Program-made: the position numbers and the translations under genes | Notes under the pieces: generated by a model | The model's database searches: none | The model's input: only the letters and a program-made list of their open reading frames with translations | What the model was told of the DNA's origin: nothing | Source: DASRHK01 sp035650495 | GTDB taxonomy: Bacteria; Pseudomonadota; Gammaproteobacteria; Nevskiales; Nevskiaceae | Assembly: GCA_035650495.1 (NCBI GenBank) | Contig: DASRHK010000123.1 | Span: forward strand, 1-10,833 | Direction: 5' to 3' | Length of the DNA: 10,833 nucleotides | Part shown: one piece after another, positions 1 through 6,849 of the stretch | Layout: every line of letters starts with the position of its first letter | Position numbering within the stretch: the first letter of the stretch is position 1

Positions 1-670
1 CGACCTTGAGCTCGACGAGCGGGTCGTCGGTCGACCACGCGCCGAGGCCCGGCGACTGCAGCGCGAGCTGCAAGCGCTCCTGCGCCTGCTGCACGACCTT
101 GCGCGCCTTGTCGCGGCCGGAGAACACCTGCAACCCGTGCAGCACGATGACGACGACGAGGAACACGGTCCACCAGTCCGCGGTGGTCATGCCGACGTCG
201 ACGTAGGTCGCGCGCAGGAACACCATCGCGCCGAGCGCGACGAAGCCCATCGCGAGTGCCTCGAGATACAGATGGAAGCGATAGCGCAGGCCGAGGTCGG
301 CAAACGCTAGATAGAAGACGAACAGCGTCGGCAATCCCGGATGTGGATCGTGCGGCACGCCGATCACGAAAGCGCAGAGATCCAGCCCGACCAGCGTGCG
401 CTGCAACGGCACCGACAGCCGCTGCCCGCGCGCGAGGAACATGATGAGCGCGACGATGACGACGTAAGCGACCATCGCCGAGGCGATGTGATGCTGATTG
501 AGGAAGCCGGGCGCGACGCCTTCGTGCCGCATGTAGGTGAACAGCAGCAGCGCGAAGACGTAGCGATAGAGGAACTGCGAGAAATAGAGGACCTGCCGCC
601 AACGTCCGAGCTCACGGACGTGCAGTTCAGCCTGCAAAGCCCCCGGCGCCGCGATGGCTGCGACGTTCAT
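1..670 (-). CDS. Membrane-anchored PAS sensor protein, N-terminal part (cut by window edge)
   Basis: The frame opens with ATG at 670 and runs without a stop through base 1, giving 223 residues; the C-terminus lies outside the window. About five to six hydrophobic segments are visible (roughly residues 27-47, 62-80, 92-105, 112-128, 134-152 and 167-183). They are followed by a charged linker (SGRDKARKVVQQAQERLQL, from 184) that leads into what looks like the start of a PAS domain (LALQSPGLGAWSTDD, about 202-216). This layout is typical of histidine kinases or diguanylate cyclases with an integral-membrane input domain. The general look of the membrane part recalls the RpfC sensor region, but that is only an impression. 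The output domain cannot be seen, so the signalling type is open. The start is supported by GGAGG just upstream, although its spacing of 2 bases is short. It lies 32 bases downstream of uvrD on the same strand and may be cotranscribed. Confidence 0.8.
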   Translation of the reverse strand, partial: MNVAAIAAPGALQAELHVRELGRWRQVLYFSQFLYRYVFALLLFTYMRHEGVAPGFLNQHHIASAMVAYVVIVALIMFLARGQRLSVPLQRTLVGLDLCAFVIGVPHDPHPGLPTLFVFYLAFADLGLRYRFHLYLEALAMGFVALGAMVFLRATYVDVGMTTADWWTVFLVVVIVLHGLQVFSGRDKARKVVQQAQERLQLALQSPGLGAWSTDDPLVELKV

Positions 671-672
671 GT

Positions 673-685
673 CCTCCCCCGGAGG
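673..685 (-). promoter_or_regulatory. Hairpin covering the ribosome binding site of the PAS sensor gene
   Basis: The sequence is a perfect inverted repeat, CCTCC-3 bases-GGAGG. On the minus-strand mRNA the GGAGG arm is the Shine-Dalgarno element of the sensor gene that starts at 670. Folding of this 5-bp GC-rich stem would hide the site and could make translation depend on ribosomes finishing uvrD, whose stop is at 703-705. The repeat is seen directly; the regulatory role is inference, and so short a stem can arise by chance. Confidence 0.35.
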
Positions 686-702
686 GCTACTCTACGCTGC
701 TG

Positions 703-2979
703 CTACAGCCCCTGCAGTCGCGCCACGTTGAGCATCAGCCACTTGGTGCCGGCATGGGTGAAGCGCACTTCGACCCGCGTGCGCTCGCCGTCGCCGTCGA
801 AGTTCAGGATCACGCCCTCCCCGAACTTGTCGTGGCGGACGCTCTGCCCGAGCTTCAGGCCGCCGGCGATCTGCTCCGCGGGCGGCGCAGCTTGCCGGCG
901 TTCGTAGCGCTGCTCGTACGAGCGCTCCCGCGGCTGGACGCGCGTCGTCTGCGCACCGAAGCCGTACTGCAATCGAAGCGCTTCGGGATTGCGCGCGCCG
1001 AGCGTGGGTCGCAGCAGGCCCGCGCGCGGTCGCGTCTCGACCACCGTCTCTGCCGGGATCTCGTTCAGGAAGCGCGAAGGCATGCCGATCTGATCGGCGC
1101 CGTGCAAACGTCGCGTCTCCGCGTACGACAGGAACAGATGCTTCTGCGCGCGCGTGATGCCGACGTAGCAGAGCCGTCGTTCTTCCTCGAGCCCACCCTC
1201 CTCCACCGCGCGCATGTGCGGGAACAGGCCCTGCTCCATGCCGACGAGGAAGACGACGGGGAATTCGAGGCCCTTCGCCGAGTGCAGCGTCATCAGCTGC
1301 ACGGCGTCCTCGCCGGCGCCGGCCTGCTCTTCGCCCGCTTCGAGCGCGGCGTGGGTCAGGAACGAATCGAGCGGCGACACGCCTTCCTCTTCGGGATGCT
1401 CGAAGCCGCGCGCCGCGGAGACGAGCTCGTCGAGGTTCTCGATGCGCGACTCGGCTTGCTCGCCCTTCTCCTTCTTGTAGTGCTCGCGCAATCCCGTCGC
1501 TTCGATCACGCGCTCGGTCATCTGCGATAGCGGCTGACCTGCGAGCTCCGCGGCGAGCTTGTCGATGAAGTCGAGGAACTGCCACACCGCGCCGGCGCTG
1601 CGACCCAGCGCGTTCGGATCGGCCCGCGCTGCGGCGAACAGCGAAAGATTCTTGTCGCGAGCAGCCGCACGCAACCGCTCGAGCGTGGTGGCGCCGATGC
1701 CGCGCGGCGGTGTCGCGACCGCGCGCTCGAACGCCGGATCGTCGCCGCGATTGGCGATCAGTCGCAGCCAGGCGAGCGCGTCCTTGATCTCCATGCGCTC
1801 GAAGAAGCGCAGGCCGCCGTAGATGCGATACGGGATGCGATTGCGGATCAGCGTCTCTTCGAGCACGCGCGACAGCGCGTTCGATCGATAGAGGATCGCG
1901 GTATCGGAGTAGTCGAGGCCGCGCGTGCGGAACTCGTCGATGCGGGCGAGCGCGAATTCCGCTTCGTCGTACTCGTTGAACGCGGCGTAGAGCTGGATCT
2001 TCTCGCCCTCGCCGCGATCGGTCCACAGATTCTTTCCGAGACGACCCGTGTTGCGCGCGATCAATCCATTCGCTGCGTTGAGGATGTTCCCCGTGGAGCG
2101 ATAGTTCTGCTCGAGCCGCACGATCTCCGCGCCAGGAAAATCGCGCGAGAACTTCACGATGTTCTCGACCTTCGCGCCGCGGAAGGCATAGATCGATTGA
2201 TCGTCGTCGCCGACGACGAACATCTTGCCGCTGTCGCCGGCGAGCACGCGCAGCCATTTGTACTGCAGCGTGTTGGTGTCCTGGAATTCGTCGACGAGCA
2301 GGTGCCGCAGCTTGTGACGATAGTGCCGCTGGATCTCCGGCACGTCGCGACAGATCTCGTACGCGCGCAGCAGGAGCTCGGCGAAATCGACGAGGCCGTT
2401 CTGATCGCACTGCTGCTGATACGCTGTGTAGACGCGCACGAACTGGCGCATCGAGAAGTCGCCCTGGTCCTGCAATTGATGCGGGCGGATGCCTTCCTCC
2501 TTCTGTCCGTTGATGAAGCCGGCGAGGCCTTTCGGCGGATATTTGTCCTCGGGCAGCTCGAGATTCTTCGCGATGCGCTTGACCATGCGCACCTGATCGT
2601 CGGAGTCGAGGATCTGGAAGTTCTGCGGCAGCTTCGCCTTCTCCCAATGCATGCGCAGCATGCGATGCGCGATGCCGTGGAAGGTGCCGACCCACATCGC
2701 GCGGATCGGCACGGTGATCAGCCGCTCGAGGCGCCCGCGCATCTCGGCGGCGGCCTTGTTGGTGAAGGTGACTGCGAGGATCGAGTGCGGCGAGACGCCT
2801 TCCGCCGCGATCAGCCAGGCAACGCGATGCGTGAGCACCCGGGTCTTGCCCGAGCCTGCGCCGGCGAGCACCAGGCGATGCTCCGGCGGCGCCGTGACCG
2901 CTTCGCGCTGCGCGGGGTTGAGCGACGCGGTGAGCTGGGCGAGCGCGGGATCGAGCTGGCTTTCGAGGGTGAAACTCAT
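703..2979 (-). CDS. uvrD: UvrD, DNA helicase II (superfamily 1A)
   Basis: This is an ATP-dependent 3'-5' DNA helicase that removes the incised oligonucleotide in nucleotide excision repair, acts in mismatch repair and clears RecA filaments. The 758 residues carry all the SF1A motifs in order: Q-motif region LNPAQREAV (20-28), Walker A AGAGSGKT (39-46, Lys45), TFTNKAAAEM (71-80), VGTFHG (97-102), Walker B DEFQD (230-234), GDDDQSIYAFRG (257-268), QNYRST (291-296), LMTLHSAKGLEFP (562-574) and VGITRA (606-611). The C-terminus (KLGQSVRHDKFGEGVI, about 709-724) matches the Tudor-like domain of UvrD. An Arg/Gln-rich linker (about 675-700) makes it slightly longer than the 720-residue E. coli protein. 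The ATG at 2979 is the only sensible start. It has no clear Shine-Dalgarno sequence, but a -10-like TAAAAT lies 7 bases upstream. Identification is secure from the end-to-end resemblance. Confidence 0.98.
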   Translation of the reverse strand: MSFTLESQLDPALAQLTASLNPAQREAVTAPPEHRLVLAGAGSGKTRVLTHRVAWLIAAEGVSPHSILAVTFTNKAAAEMRGRLERLITVPIRAMWVGTFHGIAHRMLRMHWEKAKLPQNFQILDSDDQVRMVKRIAKNLELPEDKYPPKGLAGFINGQKEEGIRPHQLQDQGDFSMRQFVRVYTAYQQQCDQNGLVDFAELLLRAYEICRDVPEIQRHYRHKLRHLLVDEFQDTNTLQYKWLRVLAGDSGKMFVVGDDDQSIYAFRGAKVENIVKFSRDFPGAEIVRLEQNYRSTGNILNAANGLIARNTGRLGKNLWTDRGEGEKIQLYAAFNEYDEAEFALARIDEFRTRGLDYSDTAILYRSNALSRVLEETLIRNRIPYRIYGGLRFFERMEIKDALAWLRLIANRGDDPAFERAVATPPRGIGATTLERLRAAARDKNLSLFAAARADPNALGRSAGAVWQFLDFIDKLAAELAGQPLSQMTERVIEATGLREHYKKEKGEQAESRIENLDELVSAARGFEHPEEEGVSPLDSFLTHAALEAGEEQAGAGEDAVQLMTLHSAKGLEFPVVFLVGMEQGLFPHMRAVEEGGLEEERRLCYVGITRAQKHLFLSYAETRRLHGADQIGMPSRFLNEIPAETVVETRPRAGLLRPTLGARNPEALRLQYGFGAQTTRVQPRERSYEQRYERRQAAPPAEQIAGGLKLGQSVRHDKFGEGVILNFDGDGERTRVEVRFTHAGTKWLMLNVARLQGL

Positions 2980-2986
2980 CGGCGAT

Positions 2987-2992
2987 ATTTTA
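2987..2992 (-). promoter_or_regulatory. Possible -10 element of uvrD
   Basis: TAAAAT on the minus strand matches the sigma-70 -10 consensus at 5 of 6 positions and is one of few AT-rich spots in the area. It sits 7 bases before the uvrD ATG, so a normal start of transcription would fall at or next to the start codon and give a leaderless or nearly leaderless mRNA. No convincing -35 hexamer is found at 16-18 bases. The match is seen; promoter function is inferred. Confidence 0.35.
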
Positions 2993-3037
2993 CGGGCCGC
3001 GTACCGCGCGCGGCGTGTCCGATCGGACTTTATTTCG

Positions 3038-3053
3038 CGCGCGAGGGCGCGCG
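3038..3053 (-). other. GC-rich hairpin after the ankyrin-GAF gene
   Basis: A perfect 6-bp inverted repeat of alternating CG with a 4-base loop begins 2 bases after the TAG stop of the ankyrin-GAF gene (3055-3057). It is followed on the minus strand by AAATAAAG instead of a T-run, so it is not a standard intrinsic terminator. It may protect the 3' end of the operon mRNA. Alternating CG runs are common in such GC-rich DNA, so confidence is low. Confidence 0.3.
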
Positions 3054-3054
3054 G

Positions 3055-4032
3055 CTACAGCTCGAACAGCAGCGGCGCGAGCGACAGCAGCGTCGCCACC
3101 GAATGCGCCATCGCCTGATGATGCTTGGTGAACGGGCCGACGCGGCCGCTGGTGTCGACCGCATTGACGAACTGCATCACGCCGTAGATGCGCCCGCGCG
3201 ACAGCACCGGCATGTTGAGCACCGACACCGTGTTGTAGCCGAGCTTGTCGTCGAACGCCTTGGTGCGCACCCAGCTCGGCAGCTCGCGCACGTCGGCCAC
3301 GTTCACCGGCTCGCACGTGGCGGCGCACATGGCGGCAAGCGAGGTCTCGTCGATCTCGCCGTCCGGGCGCCAGATCGGCGTGGCCTCGACGAGCGGTCCG
3401 CCCTTCTCGGAGGCGTCGAGCGTCAGATGCAGGCTCTGCGACAGCAGCACCTCCACGTGCAGCTCGCCGTCGCGCACCAGATACAAGGTGCAGCCGTCGG
3501 CGCCGAGGATCGAGCGCGCCGACTCGGCGATCATCCGGAACACGCCCTTGCCGTCGGTCTTGTGCGAAAGCACTTCCGACAGCCGATGCAGCTCGAGGTA
3601 CGGGTCCTTGAGCACCGCGCTCGGCAGGCGCACGCGCGGCAGCGGCGCGGGCTGCGCATAGCGCAGCGCTTCCATCATCAGCTGCTTCGCTGAAGGGCCT
3701 TCCGCTTCTTCGGCGCCATGCTCGATCAGCAGCATCGCGGTCTTCTCGTGGCCGTAGTGACGGGCGATGTTGAGCGCCGTGTCGCCGTCGCGGTCCTCGC
3801 AGTTCGGATCGGCGCCGTGCGTGAGCAGGAGATCTACGATCGCGTCGTTGCCGTGGCGGGCGGCCGCGATCAGCGCGGTGTCGCCGAAGCTGTTGGTCAT
3901 GTTGACGTCGGCGCCGGAAGCGACCAGCGCGCGCGCGAACTCGTAATGGCCCTGATCCGCCGCGGTCACCAGCGCGTCGGGGGCGTTGAGATAGGGCGGC
4001 GCAGAGTACGGCACTGGCGGACTTTTGCTCAC
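3055..4032 (-). CDS. Ankyrin-repeat protein with C-terminal GAF-like domain
   Basis: The 325-residue soluble protein starts at GTG 4032, inside the stop of the upstream dehydrogenase gene (GTGA overlap). Residues about 17-110 form three ankyrin repeats, with the typical DTALIAAARHGNDAIVDLLLTHGADPN pattern split at 51-60 and 61-77, preceded and followed by similar units. A linker (about 111-145) leads to a GAF-like fold (about 146-320), seen as HRLSEVLSHKTDGKGVFRMI at the start and NTVSVLNMPVLSRGRIYGVM (267-286), then QFVN, near the end. Ankyrin repeats bind proteins and GAF domains bind small ligands or dimerise. No kinase, cyclase, phosphodiesterase or DNA-binding domain follows the GAF domain; it ends ten residues before the stop. 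I infer a ligand-dependent adaptor acting on the coupled enzymes or on an unknown partner. No signal peptide is seen. The longer open frame upstream is the antisense-phase shadow of the dehydrogenase and is not used. Confidence 0.87.
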   Translation of the reverse strand: MSKSPPVPYSAPPYLNAPDALVTAADQGHYEFARALVASGADVNMTNSFGDTALIAAARHGNDAIVDLLLTHGADPNCEDRDGDTALNIARHYGHEKTAMLLIEHGAEEAEGPSAKQLMMEALRYAQPAPLPRVRLPSAVLKDPYLELHRLSEVLSHKTDGKGVFRMIAESARSILGADGCTLYLVRDGELHVEVLLSQSLHLTLDASEKGGPLVEATPIWRPDGEIDETSLAAMCAATCEPVNVADVRELPSWVRTKAFDDKLGYNTVSVLNMPVLSRGRIYGVMQFVNAVDTSGRVGPFTKHHQAMAHSVATLLSLAPLLFEL

Positions 4033-5159
4033 TCGAACACGATCACCTGACGAACCGATTCGCCCCGCGCGAGCCGGTCGAACGCGGCATTGATGCCATC
4101 CAGTTTGAGCCGATCCGTCAACAGCCGCTCGACCGGCAGACGACCGGCGCGATGAAGCTGGATGAAGCGGGGGATGTCGCGCGAGGGCACCGCCGAGCCC
4201 ATGTACGACCCCTTCACCGTCCGTTCTTCGGCAACGAGACTGACCGCGGGGACGGAGAACTTCTTGTCGGGATGAGGTAATCCGAGGGTCACCGTGGTGC
4301 CGCCACGCCGGGTCGCCGCGTACGCCTGCGCGAGGACCGTCTCGGACCCGACTGTCTCGAATGCGAACGCCGCACCGCCGCCGGTGTGCTGCTTGATCGC
4401 TTCGAGCGCCTTCGGATCGGTCGCCAGAACGGTGTGGGTCGCGCCGAGCGACTTGGCCAGCTCGAGCTTCTGCGGCACGACGTCGATGGCGACGATCGGC
4501 TGCGCGCCGGCCAGCTGCGCGCCGAGCAGCACCGAAAGGCCGACGCCGCCGAGACCGAAGATCGCGACGCTGTCGCCGGCGCCGACGCGCGCCGTGTTGA
4601 CCACCGCGCCGACGCCGGTCATCACCGCGCAGCCGAACAGCGCCGCGATCTCCGGCTTGAGCGGCTCGTCGATCTTCACCGCCGAATGCGCGGAGACGAC
4701 GGTGTATTCGGCGAACCCCGAAACGCCGAGATGGTGATGGAGCTCGCCGCCGTCGTGCGCGTGCCAGCGACGCGCGCCGCCGAGCAGCGTACCGGCGACG
4801 TTGGCCTTCGCGCCCGGCTCGCACAGCGCGGCACGACCGCTCGCGCAGGGCGCGCAGTGTCCGCACGCCGGCACGAACGAGAACACGACTTGATCGCCGC
4901 GCGCGAAGCCTTGCGTGTCCGGTCCGGTCTCGACGACGTCGCCCGTCGCTTCATGCCCGAGCACCATCGGCATCACGCGGGGGCGCGAGCCATCGATCAC
5001 CGACAGATCGGAATGACACAACCCGGCAGCGCGCACGCGCACGAGCAATTCCCCCGGCCCCGGCGGCGCGAGCTCGATGTCCTCGATCGACAGCGGCCGC
5101 GACTCCGCATAGGGCGCGGGCAAGCCCATCTTGCGCAGGACGGCGCCGCGGACTTTCAC
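4029..5159 (-). CDS. Zinc-dependent alcohol dehydrogenase (MDR superfamily)
   Basis: A cytosolic NAD(P)-dependent oxidoreductase of 376 residues that interconverts an alcohol and an aldehyde or ketone; the substrate is unknown. The N-terminal GroES-like domain carries the catalytic zinc ligands Cys48 (GLCHSD), His69-Glu70 (LGHEATG) and probably Cys177 (FGCAVMTG). It also carries the structural-zinc lobe with four cysteines at 99, 102, 105 and 113 (CGHCAPCASGRAALC). The Rossmann domain has GLGGVG at 202-207 and an acidic residue after the second strand (AIDVV, Asp226), which favours NAD over NADP. The length and both zinc sites fit class III-like (AdhC/FrmA group) dehydrogenases, but the sequence is not close enough by eye to call formaldehyde dehydrogenase. 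The GTG start overlaps the thioesterase stop by four bases, and its own stop overlaps the next start in the same way, so translation is probably coupled across the operon. Confidence 0.92.
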   Translation of the reverse strand: MKVRGAVLRKMGLPAPYAESRPLSIEDIELAPPGPGELLVRVRAAGLCHSDLSVIDGSRPRVMPMVLGHEATGDVVETGPDTQGFARGDQVVFSFVPACGHCAPCASGRAALCEPGAKANVAGTLLGGARRWHAHDGGELHHHLGVSGFAEYTVVSAHSAVKIDEPLKPEIAALFGCAVMTGVGAVVNTARVGAGDSVAIFGLGGVGLSVLLGAQLAGAQPIVAIDVVPQKLELAKSLGATHTVLATDPKALEAIKQHTGGGAAFAFETVGSETVLAQAYAATRRGGTTVTLGLPHPDKKFSVPAVSLVAEERTVKGSYMGSAVPSRDIPRFIQLHRAGRLPVERLLTDRLKLDGINAAFDRLARGESVRQVIVFE

Positions 5160-5596
5160 GCGGTGACCTGTGGCGTGATGCGCTCGAGCGCGGCGCGCAC
5201 GCTCGGTGGGATCGCATGCGGCCGGCGCGTCTTGCGATCGACGAACACGTGGACGAACCAGCCCTCGGCCGCGGGCCCGGCTTCACCTGCGCGGAACAGG
5301 CCGATCTCGTAGCGAACACTCGAGTTGCCGAGATGCACGACGCGCAAGCCGGCATCGACCGATTCGGGGAACGCGAGCGGCTGCTTGAACGAGCAATGCG
5401 ACTCCACGCAAAGGCCGATCACGTCGCCGGCGTGGATGTCGAGACCGCCCTGTCCAATCAGGAACGCGTTGATCACCGTGTCGAAGAAGCTGTAGTACTC
5501 GACGTTGTTGACGTGCCCGTAAATATCGTTGTCCTTCCAGCGCGTTGTGATCGCCTGGAAATGCGGATAGGCAGTGCGAGCGGGGCCCGGGGACAT
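5156..5596 (-). CDS. Acyl-CoA thioesterase, 4-hydroxybenzoyl-CoA thioesterase family
   Basis: A single hotdog-fold domain of 146 residues that hydrolyses an acyl-CoA thioester to the free acid and CoA in the cytosol. The family signature near the N-terminus is RWKDNDIYGHVNNVEYYSFFDT (19-40); Asp24 aligns with the catalytic Asp17 of the Pseudomonas 4-hydroxybenzoyl-CoA thioesterase. The following SHCSFKQPLAFPESV and SSVRYEIGLF segments fit the central strands of the fold. Length is normal for YbgC/FadM-type proteins; the acyl chain preference cannot be read from sequence. It is the first gene of a three-gene operon (thioesterase, alcohol dehydrogenase, ankyrin-GAF) and diverges from an acyltransferase gene across 50 bases. 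No Shine-Dalgarno sequence is visible before the ATG at 5596; a -10-like TAATAT ends 6 bases upstream. Confidence 0.93.
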   Translation of the reverse strand: MSPGPARTAYPHFQAITTRWKDNDIYGHVNNVEYYSFFDTVINAFLIGQGGLDIHAGDVIGLCVESHCSFKQPLAFPESVDAGLRVVHLGNSSVRYEIGLFRAGEAGPAAEGWFVHVFVDRKTRRPHAIPPSVRAALERITPQVTA

Positions 5597-5602
5597 CAGG
5601 CA

Positions 5603-5608
5603 ATATTA
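5603..5608 (-). promoter_or_regulatory. Possible -10 element of the thioesterase operon, in a divergent promoter region
   Basis: TAATAT on the minus strand lies 6 bases before the thioesterase ATG, in the only AT-rich patch (CAATATTAG) of the 50-base gap between two divergent genes. It matches the -10 consensus at 4 of 6 positions, and the patch also reads TATTAG on the plus strand, so it may serve both directions. The spacing implies a leaderless message for the thioesterase. No good -35 is seen. Weak support. Confidence 0.3.
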
Positions 5609-5646
5609 GCCGCATCGGGGATTGTCTTCGTTTCGGAACCTTCGTC

Positions 5647-6849
5647 GTGTCCAGGACGCCGGCGGCGCCCGCCGCCAAGACCGGCTCGCGCATCGCTCAA
5701 TTCGATGCCATGCGCGGCATGAGCGTCTTCGCCGTGATGATCGTGCACTGCTGGTGGGTGCAGCCGGAATCGCCGATCAGCGCCGCCATCCGCAAGATGC
5801 TGCCGGCGAACTTCATCTCGGTCGACATGTTCTTCGTGATCTCGGGCTACCTGATCACGGGCATCCTGATGCGCTCGCTCGGCACGGGCCATTTCTTCCG
5901 CACCTTCTACATCCGCCGCGCGCTGCGCATCCTGCCCGCGTACTACTTCTGCCTGCTGGTTCTGTTCTTCGTGCTGCCGCGGATCGACGACCAGGTGCGC
6001 GATTCAAAGATCCTCGACTACTGGTGGATGTACGTGCTGCACATCCAGAACTGGCTGTTCTCGGTGGTGAACACCGACCTCGGCTGGCCGGGCACCTACC
6101 ACTGGTGGACGCTCGCGGTCGAAGAGCAGTTCTATTTCGTCTGGCCGATGCTCGTGCTCGCCACGCGCACGCCGCGGCGCATGGCCATGGCCTGTCTTGC
6201 GATCATCGCGGCAAGCATCGCCTGCAAGATCGGCGTCGCCCTCGCGCACGGCAGCTGGTTCCTGATGCACATGAGCACGCCGACGCGCATGGACAGCCTC
6301 GCGACGGGTGCGTTGATCGCGACGTTCCCGCGCGAGATCGCCGTCCGCTACGCGCGTGCAGCGTTGCTCGCTGCGATCGGCGCCTTCGCGATCATCCTGC
6401 TGCTCGTCGCGACGCAGCCCAGCGATCACTCAGCGCCGCACACCGCCGCGATCACCGCGCTCGCGGCGATCGTGTTCGGCGGCATGACGCTGCGCGTGCA
6501 CACGGGCGTCGCCTCGAGCCCGCTGCTGCGCAATCGCGCGCTGATCTGGATGGGCGAGCATTCGTACGGCCTGTACCTCATCCATCTGCCGCTCTTCTTC
6601 GTGATGCTCACCAAGCTCAAGCCCTACATGGGCGCGCTGTCGTGGATGCCGGCGAATGCGCGCGCCACGCTGATCTTCGGCTTGATGATGCTGATCACGC
6701 TGCCGGCCGCGTGGGCGTTGAAGCGGTATCTCGAGATGCCGATGCTCGAGCTGCGCCATCGGCTGGCGCCCGATCCGGTGCGGCCGTCGCGCGAAGTCGC
6801 GCTCGAGACTAATGTGCCCGCGGCGGCTTCCGCCGAACGCGCAGGTTGA
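5647..6849 (+). CDS. Acyltransferase family 3 membrane protein (OafA/YrhL-like)
   Basis: An integral inner-membrane O-acyltransferase of 400 residues with about ten hydrophobic segments. Members transfer acetyl or other acyl groups to polysaccharides, lipids or peptidoglycan; the acceptor here is unknown. Family motifs are plain: FDAMRGMSVFAVMIVHCWW (19-37), which holds the Arg-X10-His pair Arg23/His34; SVDMFFVISGYLITG (58-72); FYIRRALRILPAYY (87-100); TYHWWTLAVEEQFYFVWP (150-167, Glu159/Glu160); RMDSLATGAL (214-223); and HSYGLYLIHLPL near 305. No SGNH domain is attached. The GTG at 5647 is taken as start, with a weak GGAA upstream; an ATG at 5710 (residue 22) is possible but would cut the first membrane segment motif. 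It is transcribed away from the thioesterase operon, and its 3' end overlaps the terC-like gene tail-to-tail by 41 bases. Confidence 0.93.
   Translation: MSRTPAAPAAKTGSRIAQFDAMRGMSVFAVMIVHCWWVQPESPISAAIRKMLPANFISVDMFFVISGYLITGILMRSLGTGHFFRTFYIRRALRILPAYYFCLLVLFFVLPRIDDQVRDSKILDYWWMYVLHIQNWLFSVVNTDLGWPGTYHWWTLAVEEQFYFVWPMLVLATRTPRRMAMACLAIIAASIACKIGVALAHGSWFLMHMSTPTRMDSLATGALIATFPREIAVRYARAALLAAIGAFAIILLLVATQPSDHSAPHTAAITALAAIVFGGMTLRVHTGVASSPLLRNRALIWMGEHSYGLYLIHLPLFFVMLTKLKPYMGALSWMPANARATLIFGLMMLITLPAAWALKRYLEMPMLELRHRLAPDPVRPSREVALETNVPAAASAERAG

Noticed and set aside
692..2695. Long open frame on the minus strand, out of phase with uvrD
   Set aside because: It is the Arg/Ala-rich shifted-frame translation of uvrD with no protein-family motif. 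High GC removes stop codons from such frames.
3017..3028. 12-base perfect palindrome GTCCGATCGGAC upstream of uvrD
   Set aside because: Could be an operator, but two or three 12-base palindromes are expected by chance in a window of this size and it does not match the LexA boxes I know.
2197..3693. Plus-strand open frame of about 500 codons opposite uvrD and the ankyrin-GAF gene
   Set aside because: It crosses two well-supported minus-strand genes and their intergenic gap, has composition typical of antisense frames (Arg, His, Asp, Glu runs) and shows no domain.
4386..5312. Plus-strand open frame opposite the dehydrogenase and thioesterase
   Set aside because: An antisense shadow; both minus-strand genes carry catalytic motifs and coupled start/stop overlaps.
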